A DNA stretch of 64,000 nucleotides from Anaeramoeba flamelloides (taxonomy: Eukaryota > Metamonada > Anaeramoebidae), in contig JANTQA010000023.1 in NCBI GenBank assembly GCA_027625915.1, positions 11,532,001 through 11,596,000 on the forward strand, read 5' to 3'. Shown in pieces: positions 1-12,106 of this stretch. The notes beneath the pieces are model-generated. The model was not told where the DNA came from. It did not search any database and saw only the letters and a program-made list of their open reading frames with translations. How positions within the stretch are numbered: position 1 is the first letter of the stretch; every line of letters starts with the position of its first letter. The position numbers and the translations under genes were made by a program.

Positions 1-3000
1 TGTGAAAAAAAAAATTGGTTAACAGAATTATATTATAATTGTCCCAATAAGCAACTTTGGGATATTATTTTGCCAATCATTATTGAAGCAATATTAATTA
101 TCATAAAAGATGAAAACGAGATTAAAAAAATTAATTATGATTTAGCTTTAATTCAAAATAAACATAAAAAATTTAAAAATATATATCACGGTATCTATAA
201 TTTAGCTAATTTTACCAAACAATATTTAGCAATTACAAACGAATTAAAAGTGCAATCAAAACTAGACTTCCAGTCAATTAGTATAAAAATTTTAGATCAC
301 TTAAGCTCAATTGTTGATACGAAAAATTATGAGACTAGTGATTTATCGAATTATTTTTCAATGATGATCACTTTGATCAAATCAAATCATTTAATTAGAA
401 GGTTTTTAATTCAAAATAATTTCATTTCTAAATTGTTAGATTTATTTCTAGAATCAAAATCACCTTTAAAAAAAGAATCGATTCATAATAATAATAACAA
501 CAATAATTGTAATAATAATAATAATAATAATAATAATAGCGATCTCATAAATCAAAATTCCAATTTTAATCTCAAAAATAATTTTTTTAGTAATGGTTTC
601 GATAATTCATGGGAAAGAGTCAGTCAATTAAATAATGCACAAAATCAATTAAACTCGTTTAAGGATTATAAAAAAAATCAATTTCTACAATTATTTCCAA
701 CAATGTATGAACTGTTACAATATTGTTGGGTTAAAGATGACAAATTCTTTGAAGGGGGGAGAGAGAAAATTGATCAACAAAACGAATTGATTAAGAAATA
801 CGAAAATAAAATGGTTAATAATAATTTAAAATTAAAAAAAAATACGAATAAAATTGAACAAGCAAATCAAGAAATGAGTAAATTTGAAGAAAAGAAGAAG
901 CAAATCAAAAATAGAAAAAGTATTATCCAAGAAATCCAATCAAATGGGTTATTTGATAATGAGTTATATATAAAATTATTGCAGTTACAAGAAAAAAAGC
1001 AAAATTTAAAATTAAGTTCATTATCAATTGAAAATCAATTGAATAATTTATGGCACAAATCCTTTTCATTGCAAGAAGAAAACCAACAATTTAAAGAGAA
1101 AATTGACTCTTTAAAGGAATCTGTTTTAGACTGGGAAGGGGACTTAAAAAATACACACTCTTATAACGAATTACCAGATACTATACACGCCAATGTTAAA
1201 AGTAAGTTTTTAAAGCCACTGTACCTCTCAGACCTTGATTCGTTAATGTTATTAAGAACAAAATTTTGGAAATTTGCTATCAGGGAAGAATTGAATACAG
1301 AATTTTTAGGAAAAATATTACTTCACTGCTGTTGGAATAATAAAATATTATTTAATGAAATTGTTAATGAAATAATGAAAAAAATTGAAAATGTACATTA
1401 CACTAATTTGGGAAAAAATTTTACAATTTTATCAAAATTGTTACAAATTAATGATCCTCAAAGAGATGAAAAATTAAAATATTTGATGAACAAATTTTGT
1501 TCAGTTTTAAAAATGAATATCACTGATAATACTTATTTAGAAGTTTCAGTTCAATTTTTAAGAGAACAGATTAAGACGAATATCAATTTAAAAGATTGGC
1601 TATTTGATAATCAAAAAAATTGGGTTTGTGATTTATTAATAAATAATAATAGTGATCTGGTGAGAACCCAAACAACAAATTTAATAAAAGATTTGTTGCC
1701 AAAATTTGAAAAAATATATAAAAAAAATGATAACAAGCTAACTGGGGAAAATGGAAGTGGAAACGAAGAAGAAATAGAAGGGGTGAAAGGGGAGGAAAGA
1801 AAGGAAAAAGTGAAAGGGGAGGAAAAAGAAAATATAATTATAAAGAAAAATAGAAATAATAAATCTTTTGAAATTGATATATTTAATATTTATAAGGATG
1901 AAATAATGTTTTTATTAAAATATTTAAGCAATATTAATTTAGAATTGAAACAACAATTACAAAATTTTAAAAATTTTAATCAAGTGCCTGCAGATTTTTT
2001 TAAATATACAGAATATTTCAATTTATTAATTTATTTAATGAAAAATGAACAATTGATCACTCTTTTTGAAAATTATTTTGAAGACTTTTTCCAGGTATTA
2101 ATTTCCATTTCGAAAAAGAATATTACTTTTGATTTAAATTTGAAATCTGCTTTAGAACTTTGGCAAAAATGTTTGGAGTTTGAAAATTTAAATACAATTG
2201 ATCTAGTGGTTAATTCAAAGGAAAAAATTAATGACATTTTATCCATAAAATTCGAGATGACAAATAACCAATTATACAAATATACAAATATAAATTGTAT
2301 AAAAAACTATATCGAAATTTTAATAAAGTGTATTCATAGATCTGAAGACTTTACAAATGTATTTAAAAATTCAAATACCTTTAAATTCTTGATAACTAAT
2401 TTTGGTGTGAATCAAAAAATATTTCCCAAATATGGGAAACTATTAATGGAATTATTTACAAAGTTTACTGAAGAAAAGGAGTACAGAAACCAATTTTACA
2501 AACAAAGTGTTGATATCCAATCATTTATCAATTCTCCAGAAAATGGGATCCATTTTTTGAACTTGATCTTGAAAGATAAAAAAGATTTTATAGAGTTTTC
2601 AAAAAATGGTTATCATGACCAATTAAGTCAATTTATTATTTATTATTTGGATAAAATTGAAAATATTAAACAAATAATGATCAATGAAGAAAGGAAAATT
2701 CACAAAAGGAAGAAAAAATGCCAAATAATTGAGAATATTTTTACTATTTTATTAAAAATTACTGATTGGTTTAACTTTGAAAAAAGTCAAGAAGTGGAAT
2801 TACCAGAAATTCAATTATGGAAATCAAAAAGGCGATTATTTCAAGAATTAATTCTTTTTATTCAAAAGTATAGTTTTGAATATTCTCAATTGTCTCTATT
2901 GATACTACGGTTTTTAAACTCGAATTTTCAAAATTATTTTAAATTTGATGATGAATGGATATTTGCCAAAACATTTTCAATAATCAATCATGAACACCAT

Positions 3001-3795
3001 GTTTATTATAGTTACAAAATTTCAAATGATTATCAAACAAATCAATCAAATAGTTACACAGTTATGAATCTACAAAATAGTATGCATCATCTATTAAATA
3101 TTGATTTATATTTGGATTTTATAGAAGCAATTATCTTGAAATTAATAGAATCAAAAAATGTTAAAGTTCAATTTTCAATGGTTAGTTGTTTGTCCTTAAT
3201 GATTTGCTTAAATTTAATTAACGAGGGGTATTTTAATAGATACGCTGCAATACTGATTAAAAAAATTCCAAATCTCCCAAAAAATGAAAAAAATAAATAT
3301 AACGAAAAATATTTAATCCATTTATATGTTTCATTATTTAATCATATTTTAGAAAAGGGGAAACAATTATTATTTCAAAAATTGACGCCTAGACTTTCTT
3401 TAAAAATATCCTATTATTCAGATATCATCTATGATAATTTTGTTTTAATTTTGTTAAAAGATATTGTTAACCCCGTTTTACCTTTAAAAAAATTAATGAT
3501 CACCAAATCATTAATCATACTAACATTTATTTTTGAAAGTGAAATTTGGAAAGATTTTTTAGATAATGATATTCAAAAATTCTCATATACTTTAACCTCA
3601 TCAAAACTTTCTTATGATGAATTTCAAAACATTCCTAGAATAATTAAATTATATGATCTAATGTGCACAGTATTATTAAATAAAGAGCAAGATATGTCAT
3701 CAAATCAAATTATCCTACAAATACAAAACATCCTTTCCATAACTGATAATCAATTGATTGGGAAGAAGATAAAAGAAGATAGGAAAGAAAAATAA
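1..3795 (+). CDS. Large protein, 3' part only; possible USP9X/USP34-type deubiquitinase C-terminal region
   Basis: The reading frame is open from base 1 to the TAA at 3793-3795, giving 1264 residues with no start in view, so the gene continues to the left of the window. The first Met or TTG codons are not convincing starts. The N-terminal visible part (WLTELYYNCPNKQ, then a YF..M..LI...IRRFLI...ISKLLDLFL pattern at about residues 110-155, followed by KSPLKK) resembles the helical repeat region that follows the peptidase domain in large USP9X/USP34-class ubiquitin hydrolases. That is a pattern resemblance, not an alignment, and no peptidase motif is in the window. An Asn run lies at residues ~162-180, a charged coiled coil at ~250-375, a Lys/Glu-rich linker at ~580-620, then ~600 residues of Leu/Ile-rich helical sequence. 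No intron is needed inside it. It could instead be another large armadillo-like scaffold. Confidence 0.6.
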   Translation, partial: CEKKNWLTELYYNCPNKQLWDIILPIIIEAILIIIKDENEIKKINYDLALIQNKHKKFKNIYHGIYNLANFTKQYLAITNELKVQSKLDFQSISIKILDHLSSIVDTKNYETSDLSNYFSMMITLIKSNHLIRRFLIQNNFISKLLDLFLESKSPLKKESIHNNNNNNNCNNNNNNNNNSDLINQNSNFNLKNNFFSNGFDNSWERVSQLNNAQNQLNSFKDYKKNQFLQLFPTMYELLQYCWVKDDKFFEGGREKIDQQNELIKKYENKMVNNNLKLKKNTNKIEQANQEMSKFEEKKKQIKNRKSIIQEIQSNGLFDNELYIKLLQLQEKKQNLKLSSLSIENQLNNLWHKSFSLQEENQQFKEKIDSLKESVLDWEGDLKNTHSYNELPDTIHANVKSKFLKPLYLSDLDSLMLLRTKFWKFAIREELNTEFLGKILLHCCWNNKILFNEIVNEIMKKIENVHYTNLGKNFTILSKLLQINDPQRDEKLKYLMNKFCSVLKMNITDNTYLEVSVQFLREQIKTNINLKDWLFDNQKNWVCDLLINNNSDLVRTQTTNLIKDLLPKFEKIYKKNDNKLTGENGSGNEEEIEGVKGEERKEKVKGEEKENIIIKKNRNNKSFEIDIFNIYKDEIMFLLKYLSNINLELKQQLQNFKNFNQVPADFFKYTEYFNLLIYLMKNEQLITLFENYFEDFFQVLISISKKNITFDLNLKSALELWQKCLEFENLNTIDLVVNSKEKINDILSIKFEMTNNQLYKYTNINCIKNYIEILIKCIHRSEDFTNVFKNSNTFKFLITNFGVNQKIFPKYGKLLMELFTKFTEEKEYRNQFYKQSVDIQSFINSPENGIHFLNLILKDKKDFIEFSKNGYHDQLSQFIIYYLDKIENIKQIMINEERKIHKRKKKCQIIENIFTILLKITDWFNFEKSQEVELPEIQLWKSKRRLFQELILFIQKYSFEYSQLSLLILRFLNSNFQNYFKFDDEWIFAKTFSIINHEHHVYYSYKISNDYQTNQSNSYTVMNLQNSMHHLLNIDLYLDFIEAIILKLIESKNVKVQFSMVSCLSLMICLNLINEGYFNRYAAILIKKIPNLPKNEKNKYNEKYLIHLYVSLFNHILEKGKQLLFQKLTPRLSLKISYYSDIIYDNFVLILLKDIVNPVLPLKKLMITKSLIILTFIFESEIWKDFLDNDIQKFSYTLTSSKLSYDEFQNIPRIIKLYDLMCTVLLNKEQDMSSNQIILQIQNILSITDNQLIGKKIKEDRKEK

Positions 3796-4323
3796 TAACT
3801 GAGACCATTTAAATTCTTGTTTCTTTTCTTTTTTATTTTATTTTATTTTTTTTATTTGTACCTTTTTGCAATTCTTAATTTTGTTTTTGTAATTATATAT
3901 TATTCTTTTCAGTATTTTCTGAATTACTTTATTATGAATATTTGATTTTATTTCTGAGAAAATGAATCAATAAAATTAAAATATTTTATATTTTTTCTAC
4001 TTTTCTAACTAAAACGAGAATAAATATAAAATAATATTATTTTTTCAATTTTTCCATTTTTCCCCTGGCTGAATCTTCTTTATATAAGGGAAGAAGAATT
4101 ATAAAGGAAAAAGATAAAGTTGGTTACTTACTAATACTAAGTGATACTGAAACACAGAATTATGAATAACTTAAAAAGGAAAAAAGTAAAGGGTCAGAAA
4201 TGTCAAGGTTTTTTAAAAAAAAAAACAGATCAAAAAGAAATAAAGAAATGATAATAACTTAAACAACTATCCCTAAATGAGTATTCATGATCAACCATCA
4301 AAATATTAAATTAACTAAAAGTA
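3796..4323. other. Spacer downstream of the first gene
   Basis: A/T-rich sequence with a T-rich start and an AATAAA-like signal near 3970, which would suit 3' end formation of the upstream gene. I see no gene and no clear repeat here before the inverted-repeat block starts at 4324. Confidence 0.5.
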
Positions 4324-4643
4324 TACAGCCGTTTCAACTCAGGCGTGAATCGGCAACTTCTCATTCAGCTTTTGGAAACCGTTGAAAACGATTTCAAATA
4401 ATTTCAAATTATTTTAAGTTGTTTCAAATTATTTCAAATTATTTCAAATCATTTCAAATAATTTTAAAATTATTTTAGTTGCTAATGATTGGATTTGAAG
4501 ATCAACTAAAACTATCTTCATTTGTTTGAAATTGTTAAAGAAATGAAACCTACAAATTGAAAACAATTTTTTCAAAAATTATGAATTGAACTTTTATCTG
4601 TAATGAGAAGTTGCCGATTCACACCTGGGTTGAAATGGTTGTC
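4324..4643. mobile_element. 320-bp MITE-like unit at the left end of the foldback
   Basis: The unit begins TACAGCCGTTTCAACTCAGG and ends with the inverted counterpart CCTGGGTTGAAATGG, so it has its own terminal inverted repeats of ~45 bp that include the shared core ATCGGCAACTTCTCAT. The interior has repeated ATTTCAAAT-type short units and no coding capacity. A TA next to a CAG terminus is the usual look of Tc1/mariner-type non-autonomous elements. A second copy in reverse orientation lies at 13737-14056. Confidence 0.75.
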
Positions 4644-4644
4644 G

Positions 4645-4684
4645 ATTAGATTAGATTAGATTAGATTAGATTAGATTAGATTAG
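4645..4684. repeat. Pentanucleotide run, TTAGA units
   Basis: About eight perfect TTAGA units directly inside the left MITE-like unit. The complementary run is at the equivalent place in the right arm (13696-13735), so the run predates or moved with the inverted arrangement. Confidence 0.9.
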
Positions 4685-5160
4685 GAAAATATGTTTTTGT
4701 GGATTAGTAGATTTGTTGTTGTTTTTGTGGATAGGTTTTAGTGGATATGTTGTTATAGTTGTTTGTTGTTTTTTGTGGATATGTTGTTTTTGTTGTGGAT
4801 ATGTTGTTGTTGTTGTTGATGATGGTTGATTGTTCCTTTGCTGGCTAATGTTGCTAAATTCCACTGTTGATACAATTCCCTTCATTTCCTTGCTGTGCAA
4901 GAAACCTCCGTGGTAGCACAGAAGTGACAACTTTGGCACAGAAGTGAGTAGGTATTGATTTTTCAAGTGGAATATATATTGACACTATATATATCGAGTA
5001 CAATTATGAAATTATACAGATATAGAATGATCAATGATTAATTGTTAATGATTAATGTTAATTGTTAATGTTAATGTTAATGATTAATTTTAATTGTTAA
5101 TTTTAATGTTAATAATAATGATAGATCTTGAAGTTAAAGTTAATGTCAATGTTATTATTA
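4685..5160. repeat. Left outer arm, inner part
   Basis: G/T-rich sequence with GTTGTTTTTGTGGATA repeats, then a conserved box containing CACGGAGG or its complement flanked by two copies of CACTTCTGTGCC-type sequence, then short TTAATGTTAA repeats around 5035-5110. It is the reverse complement of 13260-13695. A minus-strand frame at 4676-4966 is open here, but the partner arm has stops in the same frame, so I do not call it a gene. Confidence 0.75.
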
Positions 5161-5269
5161 TTTTACAATTCAAAAAAATAAAAATTTTTCTTGTTGAAAT
5201 TCTCCAAAATATTTTTATATTGAATTATTAATTGAAAACAATTAAAATATTTTTCAAAACTTTTAGAAA

Positions 5270-7635
5270 TGATTTTTCGAGAAAATAAATATAAATATAT
5301 ATGAACAAAATATCAACAATTTGGACACAATTTAAAACAGTTGAATAAATAAATATCTTTAATTTTACATCCAATTTGTAAATAATTTTGGATTTTTCAC
5401 AAAATATGAAAATTTATTAATTTATATTTATTGTTTTTTTTTATTTTCATTTCTCCTTTTTTGCATTGAATTAATCTATTTTTATTTAGATCTGGAGAAT
5501 ATTTTTTTTTTTTTTTTTTTGATTTAACGATAGAATATTAATTGTTGAGTTTGTTAAATAGAAAAATCCACATCTAATCAGTTGATATTATTTTTAAATT
5601 TGATGGATCAACAAAGAATTGTTGGTGAAATTTCAACAAATTTAATAATACAATTTTTTATCCTAACTCGTTCATCATTTCATATTATTAGACACCCCAC
5701 ATTTTTATTTTTTAGAAAACGAAAAGTTTTTTTAGGTATAAATTTTTTTCAAAATTATCAACTTTAATCATGAAGTTAATTAATTAAGATCATTCTAAAA
5801 TTATTTTAAGTCAGTAAATCTCTGAAAAAAAAAATTATTTTTTATTTTTATTTTTTTTTTTCTTTTTTCACCTTCTTTTTAAAATTATCAAGAGAGTATA
5901 ACTTTTTACTCTTTGATTTTAATTAAAACAAAAGAATAATAAACTCATTTCTACTTTAGTAGAAATGAAAGGCCATCTTTAGATAGCTTTCAAAACAATA
6001 TAATCATATCTATACAACATCAATCTCTTCTTTTTTTACACATATGATTCAAAATACCACTCAAAAATTAAACCCAATCACCCATAACACACAAACAAAA
6101 ACACAATTTAAATTAACAACATAAACACTTACAATCATAACAATATAACACACAAAACTAAATAACTACAACAATTACAAAATTCAAATAAATCATCTAA
6201 ATAACAAAATTTAATAATAAAACCATCCATTTTGGATTTCACCACAATACTAACAACAAATACACCACCAAAAACTCAATAAAAACAACAACAATCAACA
6301 TAAAGACTAAACAAATAAAAAACTGAACAAACCCACAACACACAAATTAACTAAACAAAAACACTTAAATTCAAAACCAATCCAAATAACAAATCTAATG
6401 TCAATTTTTACAAATCAAATCAACAATAAAGCAAAATACTCTCAAATGATATGGATCAAATTTTATATTAAAAATTTAAACGGATTCAGATGTCGATAAT
6501 TGACTCTATTGAACAAAAATCACATATTTTCAATCAAAAAAATTTCAGAAATTATCAACTCAAAAACCCTAATTAATCAACATTAAAATAAAATTACAAA
6601 TTATTCACGAATTTTCAAATTAAAAAATGAAGATCATATTCAAACATTTCTTGATAAACAAACTCTAATTTCTGAAAGATAATATGAAAAAAAGTTTAAA
6701 TCATCGAGTTGCTTAAATTTTCAATTTATAAACACAAATTAGAATAATCCCATCAACGGAATTATGACTTTTGCTTTAGTTTTTTTCCGTCGCTTTAGTA
6801 ATTTGACTCTTTCTTAGTATTATTTGTTCCTTTGGTTATTACAGTAATAACTTGAAGTAAAGTTCTCAAGAGGATTTTTAGTAAACATTATTTTCTTTGG
6901 TTTTCTTTTGAAAGAATCTACCATTACCAAACAAACTTTATTTTTTTTTTTTTTTTTGATAATTGTGATTTTCAGCCTTTTTAATTTTTAAGACAATCTT
7001 ATATGTTTGGATTGTTCCTTTTAAAACCCAATTTGTTGTGATAAAGAAAAAATTTGCTGCGGTATAGCGAGAAAGGTGCTGAGGAATTTTACTTTTGAGG
7101 ATCTTTGAGAAAATTATATTTAATTTTTATAAAAAATAAGTAAGTTTTTTATTTAATTTGAAATAAAATATTGAATTTTTATTAATCAGTTGATTGAGAA
7201 AAAAATGATCTTTTGATTTCTTAGGAAATTAGAAGGTGTGATGGATTCGAATCCAATAGCAAACACTTTGTCTTGTCTTTTATTCAATTTAAGACTTTAT
7301 CTGGAAATAACAATGAACCTATAAACAATAATTCCAAATTTTTACTAATTTTTTTAAGATTTTGAACATTAGAAAGGTGAAAATTGAAAAACTCATTTTC
7401 ATTTTAAATTACATAGATTAAAAAAAAATAAACTAAGGTAAATATCCCAACAGATCAAATAGTTTTCAATTTTTCAAAAATTTTAAGAAATTGTTGTAAA
7501 ATTCCATTTTTCCTTTTTTTCGGATAATTCTTTTAGCATTTTGAAGTTACCAAGAGAAATCACAGAAATTACAAAAATTGGAAAAATTATAGAAATCACA
7601 TAAATCATCGAAATCATAGAAATCACAGAAATCGG
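5270..7635. repeat. Left inner arm of the foldback
   Basis: Begins with a terminal segment (5280-5500) that recurs, related, at 8730-8930 and 11780-11965 in reverse and at 21150-21280 and 38475-38590 in the same direction. Further in it has a short perfect palindrome, TTTCTACTTTAGTAGAAA near 5948-5965, next to a GGCCATCTTTAGATAG hairpin; both recur at 11315-11365. The stretch 6050-6400 is A/C-rich, while its partner 10930-11300 is G/T-rich, as expected for complementary arms. No coding region is supported. Confidence 0.8.
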
Positions 7636-8729
7636 TAGGGCTCAATTCTAACATTTTATATTTAAAAAAATTCAAGTTTTAACTACACATGTATACAAAA
7701 AAACGTGAAATTTTTTTCACAAAATTGTGAAAAATTCAATTTCTAGAATTTGAATTTTGAGCTTTAGAAAAATTTTGTGAGTTCATGCTATTTCACAAAA
7801 TTGTGAAAATTTTGAAAAATTCCCCATCTCATTTTTTAACAAAGGATCTCAAAAAAAACATAGAAAGAAAAAAGAAAAAGTTGTGTTGGAAGTAATTTTT
7901 ATTTTAAAAGTATGAGAGAAATAAAGATTATAATATAGATTAACAAGGAAAACTATGACCAATAAAGGAAAATAAAAATGAATTAGATCTTATATGGATA
8001 AAAATAATAAAAAAGATAAAGAAAAGGTAAAAAAAGGGGATGGAAGTATTAGTAAAAAGTAAATTTTTTAATGTTTTGAGTACTTTTTGTTTTTGCTAAA
8101 TAACTTATTCTTCTTACTGTCATTTTTAAAATAAAATCTAAATAATTGTTATTAAGAGTTTCCATGAACGTTTTTAATATTGCTTGATGAAAAAAACTAA
8201 TTAAGATCTTTACAAAGCAATGGAAAATGCGAATTGTTGAAGTGACCTCATGAAACCAATTTGTATCAAATCTATTTTTCAAAATAAGTTCAATTCATCT
8301 TGTGGAAAATGTTCAGTTTGATCAAAGAATATTATTTTCTTTGCGAGATATTTTGGTAATAAGTTCTTTATTGTGAGTTTTTGTAATTTGATGGAGTTGT
8401 TGAGAAGATGTTGGGTTTGTTTACTTCATCATTGAGACCACAATATTCCCTATATCGGATATTAAAAAGTTATTAAACTTTTGGTTTCAACAACAGTTAA
8501 TTTAAAGAAAAAAAAAAAAAAATTAAAAATAAATAAAAAAAATTAAAAATAAATAAAAAAAATAAAAAAAAAAAAAAAAAAAAAAAAAAAATGAAGAACA
8601 AAAAAAAAATGAAATAAAAAATCTTCAATTTGTTACGTTTTTACTTTGGAAATTTACAAAGTGATTTTTTCACACTTAACCAACCAAAAAGTTTTTTTAC
8701 TCACTATAAATCATCTGTCATTAAAATAA

Positions 8730-9135
8730 AAAAACTAAAAAAAATTCCAGATCTAATGAAACAGATTACTTAAATAGTAAAAAAAGGAAAATGAAAACAA
8801 AATAAGAAATACAAATAAAAGCATTTTCATATTTTGTGAAAAATCAACATTATTTCCAAATTGCATGTAAAACAAAAGATATTATTCTTTCAACTATTGT
8901 AAATTGTGTTCAAATTGTTTATATTTAGTTCATACACACACACATCTATATATAAATGTATAAATGTATTTGAATCTTGTTAAGTAATGATGTCTGAATT
9001 CTTTAACGTACCTAACTCAAAACTTTCTTTCAATTTGAAAAATAAATAAAAAATAAAAATAAATAATTACGCACCTAAGATAATAGGTGCTATATTACCT
9101 ACACCCCCAAACCCCCTGAAGGGGGCTTTCTCGCT
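8730..9135. repeat. Extra copy of the inner element's terminal segment
   Basis: Aligns by eye with 11765-12170: both run through an ACAAAATAAGAAATACAA-like stretch, a (T)CCCAAATTG box, a CTTTCAACT box, a TA-rich part, a TACGTACC-like box followed by CAACTCAAAACT, and finish with the same 63-bp double-hairpin motif. It may be the remains of a second insertion inside the first. Confidence 0.7.
9069..9131. repeat. Conserved double-hairpin motif, copy 1
   Basis: Two hairpins back to back: GCACCTAA...ATAGGTGC, then CCCCCTGAAGGGGG followed by CTTTCT. The motif is conspicuously G/C-rich for this window and is almost identical to 12107-12169, with two or so differences over 63 bases, although the flanks have diverged much more. 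It marks the same end of the element in both copies. Its role is unknown; a structural end signal of a transposon or an RNA 3' end are both possible. Confidence 0.8.
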
Positions 9136-9534
9136 CATATCCTACTTTATGATATTAGATGATTGAAATTAATTAGATTCAAAATTAGAATTAGGGTTTT
9201 TAAAAACAATTATTTCAAATCTATAATACATTCGACTTCAAGTTTTTAAATTACAAATTTTAAACTAAAAATACAATCATACAAAATAAAATTCCAAATC
9301 AAAGATTAAATTTTGGATTAGAATATTATGATTTCAGAGTTAAAAAAACAAAAAAATTGAAAAATTCTAATTTTGAATTTATTGTCACTAAATGTTAATG
9401 ACGAGGTTGGCAAATTCAAAATTTGATGTATTGTGTGTTTAAAAGAGGGCTTGGTAGTTGGAAATTCTCACAAATATGTATTCAGTTTGATCTAAGTAGG
9501 AAAAAATGAATTTGTTTTATAAGTAAATCTCATA

Positions 9535-11970
9535 ATAGATCTCTGCTGTGTTTTTGTGATTTATGTGATTTCGGTGATTTTTACAATTTCAGTGATTTCT
9601 ATGATTTCCATCAATGTCTGTGTTCTCTCCTTCTGTCTTAAATTGCAAAAGAAGGTTCCGAAAATTGGAAAAATCGATTTTTTGAAAATTTGCTAACAGG
9701 AAAAAATTGAAAACCATTTGATCTTGTTGGGAATTACCAATAGTCTATTTTTAACATGTGTAAGTTAAAGATGAAAATGGGTTTTTCAATTTTCACCTTT
9801 CTAAGGTCAAAAATCTCAAAAAATTGGCAAAAAATTTGGAATTATTGTTTATAGGTTCATTGTTATTCCCAGAACAAATTCTAAATTGAATAAAAACATG
9901 GTAAAGTGTTGGGTATTGTATTAAATCCAACATAATCCTCATTTCACAACAAAAAATCTCCTAACTTTTTTCAAGCTTGCAGCCTGACAGTCTTTCAAAC
10001 ACTTTTTTACAGTTTATAAACCTTTCAAACACTTTCCAACTTTTTTCAATGAGGAAATACTTTACAAAAGTGAAAGCTTTGTAATAGTCACGAGATTTTT
10101 TGTAGGGTTCCTTAAAACAAAAAGATCATTTTTTCTCAATCTTCTGTTAACATTTAAAATCTTAATTTTTTAAGATAGAATAAAAAAACCGATTAATTTT
10201 TGCAAAATTTTTTTATACTGAATCCTCAAAAAATGTAAAATTCCAAAAAACCTTTATCATGGATACTCCAACCCATTTTGTATTGAATTGAACAATTCAG
10301 TTTTTTAAGAGAAACAAAACAAACGGAACAAAAACTCAAAAAAAAGCACCATAAAAAATTATCTCAAAAAATCATAAAGTGTTTTTGGCATGGTAGATTT
10401 TTTCAAAAGATAAAACAGAGTAGATAATATCCACCAAAGATCCTAATGATAACTTCACTTCTAGAAATTACAGAAAAAACAAAGAAACCAAAGGAACAAA
10501 AAGAACCAAAGGAACCAAAGGGAACTCAAAAAACAAAGAGACAAAAAATCAAAAGAGAAATTCCCAATTTCTTTGAAGGAATTGTTCTGATTTGTGGTTA
10601 CAAATTGAAAATTCAAGCAACTCAATGATTAATACTCATATACACAAGACCTTCAAAAGTTAGAGTCATTTATCAAGAATGTTTGAAATGATCTTGATTT
10701 TTTGAGCTAAGAAAATGTGATTATTATTTTTTTCATTTTTTCGTTTCTTAAAAAGTTTGTTCGAGTTTATCTATCTCAAAGTTTTTTGTTCATTTTCCTT
10801 ATAAGAATGAAATTTTGATCTAGATTGGTGAATTATCAACATTAGTGTCACTTCAAATTTTTAATAGATTGAGTTCAAAATCCTTTTAAAAATTTTGTAA
10901 ATTGCCAAATTCTTCCAGTAAATAAAACATTTGAATTGTTTATTTTAATTTGCATTATTTTATGTGTTTGTGTTTGGTTGATCGTTCTGTTTTTTTTTGT
11001 TCGGTTATGAATTGAATTTAATCAGTTAGTTTTTAATTATTGTTTTGATGAATGATTTGTGTTTTTGGTATTTGTGTTTTTTGATAGAATTTTTTTTAGT
11101 GTATTGAATGTTATTGTGAATTCTGATTGAGTTTGTTTTGATTTTGTTTTGGATGTTTATTTGTTTGTAGAGTGTTTGAGTTTTTTTTATTAATTGTGTT
11201 TTGAGGTGAATGATTATTGAAGATTTATGTTGTTTTTGAGGATATTAGTGAATTAATGTTTTAGTATTTGAAACAATATGGAGATTTTGTTTGTTTTTTG
11301 TTTTGATTTGTTTTGAAGGCCATCTAAAGATGGCCTTTCATTTCTACTAAAGTAGAAATGAGATTCTATTTGATATTTACAATCAAAAACAAAGAATATA
11401 AATTTCCATTCTCTCTCAGATGTTAAAAGAAGATCCCTAAAAAAAAAATTTTTTTTTTAAAATTAACACCCCGACTTGTAATAATTTTGAAATGATCTAA
11501 AAAAATAAACTTCCTGATTAGAGTTGATAATTCAGAAATTGAAATATACCTGAAAAAACTATAAATTGTGAAACAAATAAAAATCTGGAGAGTGTCCAAA
11601 ATGATGAAATGAACGAGTTGGGAAAATAAATTGTGTTAGGTTAATTTGTTGAAATTCCTCCCCCATTTGTTGTTGATCGATCAAATGTGTGGATATCATC
11701 AACTCATAATATTTAATTTTTTTCTATTCAACAAACTCTACATTAATCTTCAATAAACTATATCTGGATTAAAAAAAAAATTTCCTGATCTAAATGAAAA
11801 AGATTACTAGGCTGTAAATTAGAAAATGAAAACAAAAAAAAACAATAAATACAATAAATGATTTTTATATTTTTGTAAAATCGAGTTTATTCCCAAATTG
11901 AATTTAAAATCTAGTATTGCTATTCTTTCAACTGTTTTAAATTGTAGTCCAAATTTTTGGAATTTAGTTA
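9535..11970. repeat. Right inner arm of the foldback
   Basis: Imperfect reverse complement of 5270-7635 (see the matched pairs given for the whole structure). It contains the GGCCATCTAAAGATGGCC palindrome at 11319-11336 followed by CATTTCTACTAAAGTAGAAA. The 60-residue frame at 10446-10628 is a Lys/Glu/Pro low-complexity frame inside the arm and is not supported as a gene. Confidence 0.8.
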
Positions 11971-11984
11971 ATATATAATTATGG

Positions 11985-12009
11985 ATATATATATATATAT
12001 ATATATATT
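11985..12009. repeat. (AT)n dinucleotide run
   Basis: About 12 AT units near the outer end of the right inner arm. Confidence 0.9.
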
Positions 12010-12106
12010 AATCTTGTTAAGGAATGATTTCGGAATTCTCCTACGTACCCAACTCAAAACTGTCTTTTCTTTATTAAAAAAAAAAAAAAAAGCAGAATAT
12101 ATATTT

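Larger units (their letters stand above)
7636..9534. repeat. Spacer between the inner arms
   Basis: The loop region of the inner inverted repeat. It has an A-rich run (8505-8592) and, at 8730-9135, a further copy of the inner element's terminal segment in the same direction as the right end. The 77-residue minus frame at 8049-8282 shows no recognisable protein features and I do not call it. Confidence 0.6.

Noticed and set aside
4645-4684. TTAGA run as a telomere-like repeat
   Set aside because: Only eight units, with a mirrored run at 13696-13735 inside an internal repeat. Nothing else suggests a chromosome end.
4676-4966. 96-residue minus-strand frame in the left outer arm
   Set aside because: The equivalent frame in the right arm has stops and indels, so coding is not conserved.
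7238-7262. GGATTCGAATCC, reminiscent of a tRNA T-arm
   Set aside because: The 5-bp T stem does not form around the TTCGAAT loop, and no acceptor, D or anticodon arm can be drawn. The sequence belongs to the foldback arm.
5270-11970. Long inverted arms as a Polinton-like or other capsid-bearing element
   Set aside because: Long terminal inverted repeats alone are not enough. No coding remnant of such an element is visible between or within the arms.
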